From Flavobacteriaceae bacterium (GTDB taxonomy: Bacteria > Bacteroidota > Bacteroidia > Flavobacteriales > Flavobacteriaceae): 43,568 nucleotides of DNA. Of this stretch, positions 27,204-34,454 are shown piece after piece. The first letter of the stretch is position 1, and every line of letters begins with the position of its first letter. The position numbers and the translations under genes were made by a program. The notes below the pieces were generated by a model. The model did no database searches. It was not told where the DNA came from and saw only the letters and a list, made by a program, of their open reading frames with translations. The stretch is taken from contig CANJWG010000006.1 in NCBI GenBank assembly GCA_947478365.1, positions 1-43,568 of the forward strand, in the 5' to 3' direction.

Positions 27204-27242
27204 AAAACAAAACCCTTTCAGTGATGAAAGGGTTTTGTTTTT
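27204..27242 (+). terminator. Terminator of purA (bidirectional shape)
   Basis: A long stem, ACAAAACCCTTTCA against TGAAAGGGTTTTGT, with a GTGA loop, A-rich before and T-rich after. It starts at the purA stop. The symmetric A/T flanks let it also end leftward transcription from the amylase remnant. Confidence 0.85.
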
Positions 27243-28037
27243 CTCAAAGTTAAATATAAAACTCTCGCTTGGTTTAACACTCAACTCGATTATTCCTTTA
27301 CCATCGGTTACTTTTAAATGTGCAACGCTTCCGCAAAGTTGGTCTTTTATTGGGTAAAATCCGTCTTTTAAATCCCAGGTTTTGATCACTTCTTCGGGAA
27401 CTTTCAACTCAAAATCGCTAGTAGTAGACCAGGAAAAATTGACAACTACTATGAGTTTTTCTTTGGCTGTCCAGCGCACATAAGAATAAATACCTGGGCC
27501 ATAACGTTTGGCTTCATTACGGTTAATCCTTTGTATTTCTTTGAATTTGCCCATCAGGGCATCGCTATTTAATGTGAAGTTTAGTAAACTTTTGTAAAAA
27601 TCTCTTATATCCTTTTGGCTTTTCGATAATTGCCCATCATCAAATTTACCGCCATTCATCCAGCGTTGGAAATGTGGAATTCCAATATAATCAAAAAGAG
27701 GTACGGGAATGGGTTCCGAAACCGGCATTTTCTTTTCCATCTTCGCCAACTTCCTGTCCTAAATAACATATATAAGTCACGCCCAGTTTCTTGATTTCTT
27801 GCAAAGCTTTATTTGTAAAATCGTTAAACTTCCCAACACAATTTTATTCAATCTTTTCCCAAGGTTTGTTGGTGGTATTTTTGTTTCCGAATAAGCGGGT
27901 AAATACTTGATAGACTAAATCTTTTTAGGTGATGCTATAACTATTGGTTTGGAACTCATAGTGGCTTTTTTTTGAGCAACGTTTGTGTTTGCAATAAAAC
28001 AACTCATTACTATCGCAAATGTTAAACTTGTTTTCAT
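27240..28037 (-). pseudogene. Alpha-amylase family pseudogene (middle deleted, frameshifted)
   Basis: This is the wreck of a secreted GH13 alpha-amylase. From ATG 28037 a signal peptide reads MKTSLTFAIVMSCFIANTNVAQKK. After a frameshift near a run of A residues the GH13 start appears, VYQVFTRLFGNKNTTNKPW, then a nonsense codon (EKIE-stop), FNDFTNKALQEIKKLGVTYI. It then jumps straight to a C-terminal region, LGQEVGEDGKENAGFGTHSR. A second frameshift leads to LFDYIGIPHFQRWMNGGKFDDGQLS and the C-terminal beta domain (IYSYVRWTAKEKLIVVVNFS). The catalytic Asp-Glu-Asp core of the barrel is gone. The native stop is lost in the purA terminator. ORF 27108-27749 is part of this and runs on antisense to purA. 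Confidence 0.88.
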
Positions 28038-28160
28038 ACTATTCTTCAGGCTTATAATAGGTTTAATAACTCATAGCAACTAATATATAGAATATAAGCA
28101 ACATAAATAATTCTTAATAACCATTTTCATTGTTCCGAATTTCATAAATTTGGCACAAAT

Positions 28161-28776
28161 ATGAACTCATTGAAAAAGTTACTTTTTTACATATGTTTTT
28201 TGTTCTTTACGTTGACCAACATAAATGCTCAAAAATCATCCAAAATAAATGTTGAACATGCAGATCACTTTGATGTGGATGAAAAGCTGTTTCCTGATGC
28301 TGCATTGCTCCAGGGAAACGTTAAGGTAAATCAAGAAGGTGTAGTTTTTACTCGTAATAAAGCCTATTTTTTTCAAAAAGAAAATTATATCAAAGCCTTT
28401 GGAGATGTTCAAATGGTGCAAGGCGAAACGCTTTTCTTAAATAGCAAATATGACGAATACAATGGAGAAGTCAAAAAAGCCTGCGTTACAGAAAATGTAA
28501 TAATGCGTTCTCCTGAATCGACTTTGATTACGGTTACTATAAACTTTGACCGAAATACACAGGAAGCTTATTATAATTCTCTTGAAATGATTACAAACAA
28601 AGAGAATATCTTAAGAAGTAAATCAGGAAGATATTTTTCCTATTGAAGAAAATGAACTTGATGCCAAAATTCAAGCGGAAAAAAAAGTCGAAATGGCTAA
28701 AGAAAATGTTCCTTTGGTACCGAGTAAAGAAACATTGGATTATGATAAAAACAATCCAAAACCAATGGTAAAATAG
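28161..28776 (+). pseudogene. OstA/LptA-like LPS transport protein, middle deleted and frameshifted
   Basis: The 5' part encodes a signal peptide (MNSLKKLLFYICFLFFTLTNINAQ) and OstA/LptA-type beta repeats: AALLQGNVKVNQEGVVFTRNKAYFFQKENYIKAFGDVQMVQGETLFLNSKYDEYNG. At SKSGRYF the frame is lost. In another frame the sequence continues DIFPIEENELDAKIQAEKKVE to KETLDYDKNNPKPMVK-stop at 28776, which resembles the far C-terminus of flavobacterial OstA-like proteins. About 205 codons remain of an expected 550-600 (length recalled, not measured). The junction lies in GATATTTTT, which fits both sides. LptA-like proteins bridge LPS to the outer membrane. The 161-residue ORF could still make a short OstA fragment. 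Confidence 0.8.
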
Positions 28777-28809
28777 TTTTCAGTCAGAATATTCAGTTCG
28801 CATAATATA

Positions 28810-28852
28810 ACTTTGTGAACTTTGTGTAAAACTTTGCGCCTTTGCGGTTAAA
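28810..28852. repeat. ACTTTGYG word repeat upstream of the aminotransferase
   Basis: The word ACTTTGTG/ACTTTGCG recurs three times, followed by TTTGCGG, at spacings of 9, 12 and 10 nt, ending just before the ATG at 28858. The spacing is not 7. Similar strings before flavobacterial genes are familiar to me but I cannot cite a description. One TTTG copy might serve as promoter element. Confidence 0.5.
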
Positions 28853-28857
28853 AAAAA

Positions 28858-30054
28858 ATGAAACAAGATTTCCTAAAATACCAAGCACAGACCTCTCAGA
28901 ATCCTTTGGGCATGGAAATTTCACATGCTGTTGGATCTTATATCTACGACACAAATAATAAAAAATATTTAGATTTTGTGGCTGGAGTTTCAGCAGCAAG
29001 TTTAGGACATCAGCATCCAAAAGTTAATCAGGCCATCAAAGACCAATTAGACAAATATTCTCATGTGATGGTTTATGGTGAATATGCACAACATCCAGCC
29101 GTAGCTTATTGCAAATTATTAGTAGCACATTTACCTCCAAGTTTAAACAAAGTTTATTTGGTTAATTCCGGTACCGAAGCCTGCGAAGGTGCTTTGAAAT
29201 TAGTCCGCAGAGTAACCGGAAGAAGTCAATTAATATCTTGTCATAATGCTTATCATGGCAATACTATGGGCTCAATGAGCGTAATGGGTTTTGAAGAACG
29301 CAAACAAATTTTCCGTCCGTTAATTCCCGATGTTGATTTTATTACTTTCAATAACGAAGAAGATATTCAGAAAATAACAACCAAAACAGCCGGAATCATC
29401 CTCGAAAGCATACAAGGTGGTGCCGGCTTTATTGAACCCCAGAATGATTTCTTAGCCAAAGTTAAAAAACGATGTGAAGAAGTTGGTGCCTTACTGATTC
29501 TGGATGAAATCCAACCCGGCTTTGGGCGTACAGGAAAACTGTTCGGTTTTGAAAACTACAATGTTATTCCCGACGTAATTATAATAGGAAAAGGAATGGC
29601 AGGCGGAATGCCTGTCGGCGGTTTTGTAGCCAACGAAAAGCACATGGACTTATTAAGTCATGATCCTAAATTAGGACATATTACCACTTTTGGCGGTCAT
29701 CCTGTCATTGCGGCAGCTTGTTTAGCTACTTTGGAAGAAATTTTAGAAAAAGATTACGGCAATCAATCTCTGGCAAAAGAAAAACTGTTTCGGGAGCTTT
29801 TGGTACATCCTTTGATAGATCAAATCCGCGGAAGAGGATTGATGCTAGCTGCAATGACAAAAGATACTGAGATTACCAATAAAGTAATTTTAAAATGTCA
29901 AGACAAAGGTTTGATTTTATTTTGGCTGCTTTTTGAAGGTTGCGCTATCCGAATTACTCCTCCGTTAACAATATCTGAAAATGAAATAAGAGAAGGTTGC
30001 GCCATAATCATTGAGGCTATGGATGAGATTCTCAGCGAATTAAAAAATTGTTAA
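28858..30054 (+). CDS. Class III PLP aminotransferase (acetylornithine/ornithine type)
   Basis: A 398-residue fold-type I aminotransferase of class III. Visible are VAGVSAASLGHQHPKV, VNSGTEACEGALKLVRR, CHNAYHGNTMGSMSVMG, LLILDEIQPGFGRTGKLFG (Asp216, PLP nitrogen) and VIIIGKGMAGGMPVGGF (Lys245, Schiff base), then TTFGGHPVIAAACLATL. It transfers an omega- or alpha-amino group to 2-oxoglutarate. Substrates in this class include acetylornithine, ornithine and 4-aminobutyrate; the sequence does not decide. No arginine genes are near. It lies downstream of the ostA remnant. Its start codon ends an A-rich tract. Confidence 0.88.
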   Translation: MKQDFLKYQAQTSQNPLGMEISHAVGSYIYDTNNKKYLDFVAGVSAASLGHQHPKVNQAIKDQLDKYSHVMVYGEYAQHPAVAYCKLLVAHLPPSLNKVYLVNSGTEACEGALKLVRRVTGRSQLISCHNAYHGNTMGSMSVMGFEERKQIFRPLIPDVDFITFNNEEDIQKITTKTAGIILESIQGGAGFIEPQNDFLAKVKKRCEEVGALLILDEIQPGFGRTGKLFGFENYNVIPDVIIIGKGMAGGMPVGGFVANEKHMDLLSHDPKLGHITTFGGHPVIAAACLATLEEILEKDYGNQSLAKEKLFRELLVHPLIDQIRGRGLMLAAMTKDTEITNKVILKCQDKGLILFWLLFEGCAIRITPPLTISENEIREGCAIIIEAMDEILSELKNC

Positions 30055-30140
30055 TTAAATTGTTTACAATAATAATCGCTGTTCACAAAAAAAGCACTGT
30101 CTTTCCCTAATTTTATTAAGGTTAATTTTAACACTTAGTT

Positions 30141-31541
30141 ATGCACCTAGATCACGACGAAGAAGACTACAACTTATCCTTATCGAAATTTGAATCTATG
30201 TTGAAAACCAACAAAGTACTCTTTTTCGACTCAGAGGAATTCGAGGAAATCATTCTCCATTACCTTGATATGGGCAAAGCCACTTTAGCTAAGAAAGCTT
30301 TAAAGTTAGGTCTGGAACAACACCCAAAATCAAGCGGATTAAAACTTGTACAAGTAGAAATGTTGGTGTATGATGACAAACTAGATCAAGCTGAAAAGTT
30401 ACTTAACGAACTTTACGCGATCGAACCTACTAACGAAGAAATTTTTATTCAAAAAGCCAATATTTATTCTAAAAGAGACGACCACGAAAAAGCGGTTGAA
30501 TTATTAAAAATAGCCTTACAATATACCGAAGATTTTGCCGATGTCTATAACTTAATAGGTATGGAATATCTTTTTATGGATAATCTTGAATTGGCGAAAG
30601 ATAGCTTTATAAAATGTTTGGAACAAGATTTTGAAGATCAATCTGCGCTTTATAATGTTGTATATTGCTTTGAATTTCTAGACCAAAACTTGAAAGCGAT
30701 TGAGTACCTTAAAACATATATAGATAGAAATCCATATAGCGAAATTGCTTGGCATCAATCTGGACGTTTATATTATGGTGTAAAAGATTATGAAAATGCA
30801 GTCCGTTCTTTTGAATTTGCTACTTATATAGACGAAGAATTTGTTGGCGCTTATATGGAAAAAGGTAAAGCTTTAGAGCGATTGAAACGCTATGAAGAAG
30901 CCATTGAAAGTTATAGCAAAACGATTGAATTAGATGACCCAACTTCTTATGCTTTGCTGCGTATTGGTAAATGTTATGAAAAACTTGGCAATAAAGTACA
31001 AGCCCTGAAATTTTTCAACAAAACAGTACACGAAGATCCATTGTTAGACAAAGGATGGATTGCGATTACTGATTTTTATGTTCGCCAAAAAAATTATCAA
31101 AAAGCGTTATATTTCGTCAACAAAGCCTTGGCTATTGATGACCAAAATCGTTTGTATTGGAAACGTTATGCAACCATTAACAAAGCGATGGATCAATTTG
31201 AAGAAGCTGAATTTGGATATCGAAAAGCTATTGAATTTGGCGACTATCAGTTAGACACTTGGTTATTTTGGGTAGACATTATGCAAATAATGGGCGAATA
31301 TAATAACGCTATTTTAACTTTAATTCAAGCAGCGGAATACTTCCCAGATGATTACGAAATAGAATATCGTATGGCCGGATTTCACATGCTTTTGAACGAG
31401 GAAGAAAAAGGAAATTATCATTTGAGTAATGGTTTGCGACTTAACTTTAAACACCACACCATTATAAAAGAATTATTTCCGACCGTTTGGGATAGAACTT
31501 CTGTTCAAGAATATATTGCAAAACACAAAAAACCAGAATAA
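30141..31541 (+). CDS. Cytoplasmic TPR protein
   Basis: A 466-residue soluble protein with no signal peptide, made of about twelve TPR hairpins from residue 40 onward (ADVYNLIGMEYLFMDNLELAKDSF; AWHQSGRLYYGVKDYENAVRSF; ALLRIGKCYEKLGNKVQALKFF). The N-terminus is acidic (HLDHDEEDYNLSLSKFE). Probably a protein-interaction scaffold. It abuts aroE with no intervening base (stop at 31541, ATG at 31542), so the two are co-translated. That order is, in my recollection, common in flavobacteria. The specific partner is unknown. Confidence 0.85.
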   Translation: MHLDHDEEDYNLSLSKFESMLKTNKVLFFDSEEFEEIILHYLDMGKATLAKKALKLGLEQHPKSSGLKLVQVEMLVYDDKLDQAEKLLNELYAIEPTNEEIFIQKANIYSKRDDHEKAVELLKIALQYTEDFADVYNLIGMEYLFMDNLELAKDSFIKCLEQDFEDQSALYNVVYCFEFLDQNLKAIEYLKTYIDRNPYSEIAWHQSGRLYYGVKDYENAVRSFEFATYIDEEFVGAYMEKGKALERLKRYEEAIESYSKTIELDDPTSYALLRIGKCYEKLGNKVQALKFFNKTVHEDPLLDKGWIAITDFYVRQKNYQKALYFVNKALAIDDQNRLYWKRYATINKAMDQFEEAEFGYRKAIEFGDYQLDTWLFWVDIMQIMGEYNNAILTLIQAAEYFPDDYEIEYRMAGFHMLLNEEEKGNYHLSNGLRLNFKHHTIIKELFPTVWDRTSVQEYIAKHKKPE

Positions 31542-32282
31542 ATGTCGCGAAGACAATTTGGTTTACTAGGAAAAAACATTAGCTATTCCTTTTCAAAGAA
31601 ATACTTTACCGATAAATTTGCTTTGGGAAATTTAGCCGATTGCTCTTACGAGAATTTTGACATTCAAATCATTGAAGAATTCCCAACAGTTATTGCCAAT
31701 AATCCTGATTTAATTGGCTTGAATGTTACCATTCCATATAAAGAAACAATAATTCCTTATCTGAATAAACTTTCTAAAAATGCAGCTCAAATTGGAGCCG
31801 TAAATGTTATTCGGGTTACCAAAAAAGGAAACCTAAAAGGCTATAATTCTGATTATTATGGTTTTATGGAATCTTTAGAACTATTACTAAAACCACATCA
31901 TAAAAAAGCATTAATTCTCGGAACTGGTGGCGCAGCCAAAGCAGTTTCATTTGCGTTGGATAAGCTCGGAATTCTATACACTTTTGTGACTCGTGAAGAA
32001 AAAGAGGGCATGATTGATTACAACCGAATCAATGCTACTATTTTTGATAATTATCAGATTGTGATCAATTGTACACCTGTTGGCACAAGTCCAAACACCA
32101 AAGAATTTCCTCCAATTCCATATAATTTTTTCACTGAAAAACACATCGCCTTTGATTTGATATACAATCCCGAAGAAACACAGTTTTTGAAAAAAGCTAA
32201 AAAAAAAGGTGCCATTACCAAAAACGGTTACGAAATGTTAGTCTTACAAGCAGAAAAAGCCTGGAAGATTTGGAATAAATAA
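31542..32282 (+). CDS. aroE: Shikimate dehydrogenase
   Basis: A 246-residue NADP-dependent enzyme reducing 3-dehydroshikimate to shikimate in aromatic amino acid biosynthesis. The substrate half has FGLLGKNISYSFSKKYF, GLNVTIPYKE (catalytic Lys67), IGAVNVI and GYNSDYYGF (Asp104). The nucleotide half has ALILGTGGAAKAVSFAL and NCTPVGTSPN, then DLIYNPEET and NGYEMLVLQAEKAW. It is slightly short compared with E. coli AroE but complete. It is coupled to the upstream TPR gene. An eight-unit 7-bp array begins at the base after its stop. Confidence 0.93.
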   Translation: MSRRQFGLLGKNISYSFSKKYFTDKFALGNLADCSYENFDIQIIEEFPTVIANNPDLIGLNVTIPYKETIIPYLNKLSKNAAQIGAVNVIRVTKKGNLKGYNSDYYGFMESLELLLKPHHKKALILGTGGAAKAVSFALDKLGILYTFVTREEKEGMIDYNRINATIFDNYQIVINCTPVGTSPNTKEFPPIPYNFFTEKHIAFDLIYNPEETQFLKKAKKKGAITKNGYEMLVLQAEKAWKIWNK

Positions 32283-32338
32283 TTGGGATTTAGGATATTG
32301 GATTTAGGATATTGGATTTGGGATATTGGATTTGGGAT
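32283..32338. repeat. Eight-unit 7-bp array directly after aroE
   Basis: Eight consecutive 7-bp units with no indels: TTGGGAT, TTAGGAT, ATTGGAT, TTAGGAT, ATTGGAT, TTGGGAT, ATTGGAT, TTGGGAT. Partly a 14-bp super-unit. It starts at the first base after the aroE stop codon and ends 55 nt before rlmH. It has no dyad symmetry, so it is not a terminator. Confidence 0.85.
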
Positions 32339-32393
32339 TTATAACGAAAGAGGAATTATTGAAAGCATTCGCAATAAGCAACCGTAATAATCT

Positions 32394-32867
32394 ATGAACA
32401 TCAAACTTTTTGCCATTGGTAAAACAGATAACAAAGCATTGCAATCATTAATTGATGATTACACCAAGCGGTTGTCTTTTTACATTAAGTTTGATTTGGA
32501 AATTATTCCCGATATTAAAAACGTCAAAAACCTTTCAGAAAGTCAGCAAAGAGAAAAAGAAGGTGAATTGATTTTGGCTAAGCTTACATCGACAGACCAA
32601 TTGATTTTATTAGATGAAAAAGGCACTACTTTTTCCAGTGTTGGTTTTTCAGATTATCTGCAAAAGAAAATGAATACTGGAACTAAAACTTTAGTTTTTG
32701 TGATTGGCGGTCCATATGGCTTTAGCGATGAAGTCTATCAAAAAGCACAGAGCAAAATTTCACTTTCACAGATGACATTTTCGCATCAAATGGTACGCTT
32801 ATTTTTTATCGAACAATTATATCGTGGTTTTACTATTCTCAGAAATGAACCTTATCATCATCAGTAA
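32394..32867 (+). CDS. rlmH: 23S rRNA pseudouridine-1915 N3-methyltransferase
   Basis: A 157-residue SPOUT-class methyltransferase of RlmH length. It starts MNIKLFAIGKTDNKALQSLIDDYTKRLSFY. The SAM knot has LILLDEKGTTFSS and LVFVIGGPYGFSDEVYQKA, and the C-terminus is SLSQMTFSHQMVRLFFIEQLYRGFTILRNEPYHHQ, including the invariant YHH ending. It methylates the pseudouridine in helix 69 of the large subunit after 70S assembly. No anomalies. Confidence 0.97.
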   Translation: MNIKLFAIGKTDNKALQSLIDDYTKRLSFYIKFDLEIIPDIKNVKNLSESQQREKEGELILAKLTSTDQLILLDEKGTTFSSVGFSDYLQKKMNTGTKTLVFVIGGPYGFSDEVYQKAQSKISLSQMTFSHQMVRLFFIEQLYRGFTILRNEPYHHQ

Positions 32868-32905
32868 AAGTACGATTTACGAAATACAATTTACGAAGTT
32901 CAATA
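32868..32905. repeat. 7-bp-periodic array after rlmH
   Basis: Units TACGATT, TACGAAA, TACAATT, TACGAAG (32871-32898) follow each other exactly 7 bp apart, starting 3 nt after the rlmH stop. The array runs into the 3' end of the convergent lipoprotein gene at 32900. Confidence 0.7.
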
Positions 32906-33529
32906 AATGTATTCTTTTTTTGTATTGATACTAATTCCCTTTGGAGCAATCAATTGCTTTACAAAAAATTGATACTGTATATACTTTCCAAACGACATTC
33001 CCTTATCATAAGCAAAAACAACGCTTGAAGCCGGAACTGGTTTTGAATCCAAAAATGTCTGTAACTCATTTTTAGAAAAAACTTCTTCATTAAAATGAAC
33101 CAAATCATTTCGGTCTAAATAAAAATAGATTACATTAAAATCGGGTTTCTCTAACTTATATTTCACTTTGGTAAAAGGAAAGAAAGCCATAGTTTTTTTA
33201 ACCGTATCTGTATAAGTAAAATAATTTTCAGAAGTTGCACTTTTGTCCATGCTTGAAGTCTTTTTGGTTTGCATTTTTTTAATTTCCAATATCACTTTTC
33301 GCAATGGCAAACGCTTATCTATATTAAAAAACCAATTGGTCGAACTAATTGATTTGCTTCTGTTGACTTCAATTAAAGTGTCTTTTTCTTCTGTTTTGAA
33401 AAAGAAATAAATCGGAGAATAATCTTTCCCATCGGCTACGACAGTTTCATTGGCTTGAGGCAAGACAACTTCTTTATTTTGACAGGAAGACAATAAAAAT
33501 AAAAGAACTAAAACAACTACTCCTTTCAT
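32900..33529 (-). CDS. Lipoprotein of unknown function
   Basis: A 209-residue lipoprotein: hydrophobic leader MKGVVVLVLLFLLSSC with the lipobox Cys at residue 16, then a soluble, Lys- and aromatic-rich domain (SPIYFFFKTEEKDTLIEVNR; FNVIYFYLDRNDLVHFNEEVF; YIQYQFFVKQLIAPKGI). No catalytic motif is seen. The start overlaps the folP stop in an ATGA junction, so it is translated from the folP mRNA. I do not recognise the family. The coupling to folP does not imply a folate role. Confidence 0.8.
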   Translation of the reverse strand: MKGVVVLVLLFLLSSCQNKEVVLPQANETVVADGKDYSPIYFFFKTEEKDTLIEVNRSKSISSTNWFFNIDKRLPLRKVILEIKKMQTKKTSSMDKSATSENYFTYTDTVKKTMAFFPFTKVKYKLEKPDFNVIYFYLDRNDLVHFNEEVFSKNELQTFLDSKPVPASSVVFAYDKGMSFGKYIQYQFFVKQLIAPKGISINTKKEYIY

Positions 33530-34344
33530 AATTGACTAACTAACTTTATGGTTTCCATAGCTTCTTTTACATCGTGAACCCGAAGGATGTTGGCGCCTTT
33601 TTGCAACGCTATGGTATTTAAAACTGTAGTCCCATTCAGTGCAAATTCGGGTGAAGTTTCGAGCGTTTTGGATATCATTGATTTTCTTGAAACGCCAACT
33701 AATATTGGTAATTCGAGCAATTGAAATAACTCTAAATTATTCATCACATCAAAATTTTGGTCTTTTGTCTTGGCAAATCCAAATCCGGGATCGATTAGCA
33801 AATCACTGATTCCCAAACTTCTTGCTTGCGCTACTTTTTCTGAAAAGTAAAACAGCATTTCTTTGGTAATATTTTCATAATTCGCCATACTTTGCATTGT
33901 TTGCGGATTACCTTTCATGTGCATCATTATATAGGGAACATGATGTTTGGCAACTGTTGCCATCATTACTGCGTCCATACTTCCTGCAGAAATATCATTG
34001 ATAATGCAAGCTCCTTTTTCAATCGCTGCTTTCGCCACTTTAGCACGAAAAGTATCAACAGAAATCAATGTGGCCGGAAAATGTTTTAAAACTAATTGTA
34101 TAACTGGAATTAATCGGCTAATCTCTTCTTCTTCCGAAACAAATTCTGCACTTGGTTTACTAGAATAAGCACCAATATCAATAAAAGTAGCGCCTTCAGA
34201 GAGCATTTTTTCAACTTGGAAAAGCACACTTTCATCATCAGAATGTTTGCCACCATCGTAGAACGAATTTGGAGTTACGTTCAATATTCCCATTACTTTG
34301 GGAGATGTTAAGTCAATTAGCTTTCCGAGGCAATTAATAGTCAT
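33526..34344 (-). CDS. folP: Dihydropteroate synthase
   Basis: A 272-residue TIM-barrel enzyme joining p-aminobenzoate to dihydropterin pyrophosphate, the step blocked by sulfonamides. Visible are KVMGILNVTPNSFYDGG, FIDIGAYSSKPSA, LISVDTFRAKVAKAAI, IINDISAGS, IMMHMKGNPQTM, IDPGFGFAKTKDQN, LVGVSRKSM and RVHDV. The ORF track begins 26 codons upstream. Those codons run through the 7-bp array and do not resemble FolP, so I use the ATG at 34344 (MTINCLGKLIDL). It overlaps the lipoprotein gene by 4 nt. Its promoter is probably the minus-strand element at 34422-34454. Confidence 0.93.
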   Translation of the reverse strand: MTINCLGKLIDLTSPKVMGILNVTPNSFYDGGKHSDDESVLFQVEKMLSEGATFIDIGAYSSKPSAEFVSEEEEISRLIPVIQLVLKHFPATLISVDTFRAKVAKAAIEKGACIINDISAGSMDAVMMATVAKHHVPYIMMHMKGNPQTMQSMANYENITKEMLFYFSEKVAQARSLGISDLLIDPGFGFAKTKDQNFDVMNNLELFQLLELPILVGVSRKSMISKTLETSPEFALNGTTVLNTIALQKGANILRVHDVKEAMETIKLVSQL

Positions 34345-34370
34345 AGTAAATCTTAATTGAGTAATAAGAT

Positions 34371-34405
34371 TTTGTACTTTGTACTTCAATCTTAATTCTT
34401 TACTT
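34371..34405. repeat. 7-bp-periodic array in the folP / DUF1599 divergent promoter region
   Basis: TTTGTAC, TTTGTAC, TTCAATC, TTAATTC, TTTACTT run in exact 7-bp steps. The second TTTG lies at the -33 position of the plus-strand promoter below, and the array sits in the folP leader on the other strand. Confidence 0.65.
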
Positions 34406-34408
34406 TTG
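34378..34408 (+). promoter_or_regulatory. Promoter of the DUF1599 operon
   Basis: TTTG at 34378-34381 (inside the 7-bp array), 19 bases, TACTTTTG at 34401-34408. Both boxes match the Bacteroidota consensus. Predicted start is near 34415, leaving about 22 nt before the ATG at 34437. Confidence 0.6.
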
Positions 34409-34421
34409 GTGAAATTTGACA

Positions 34422-34454
34422 CAAAGATACACTGAAATGAGTAAAACTTCTCAA
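34422..34454 (-). promoter_or_regulatory. Possible folP promoter
   Basis: On the minus strand TTG (34454-34452), 22 bases, TATCTTTG (34429-34422). The spacer is at the long end of the accepted range. It overlaps the first codons of the divergent DUF1599 gene and would give a folP leader of about 70 nt that includes the array. Confidence 0.45.

Noticed and set aside
27108-27749. 213-residue minus-strand ORF as a real gene
   Set aside because: Its first two thirds is the C-terminal part of the amylase pseudogene in one of three frames, and its last 45 codons are antisense to the purA terminator and purA itself.
28161-28646. The 161-residue OstA ORF as a normal short LptA
   Set aside because: Coding sequence for the family's C-terminus continues in another frame directly after it, so it is better explained as a deletion product, although the short form could still be made.
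32283-32338. Heptad array as a CRISPR array or telomere-type end
   Set aside because: Units are 7 bp without spacers and no cas gene is present. The likeness of TTTAGGA to plant telomere heptamers is not matched by any chromosome-end context; it is flanked by core genes on both sides.
34344-34422. 26-residue N-terminal extension of FolP in the ORF track
   Set aside because: The extension is translated from the heptad array and the folP leader and does not resemble FolP; the ATG at 34344 aligns with the family start.
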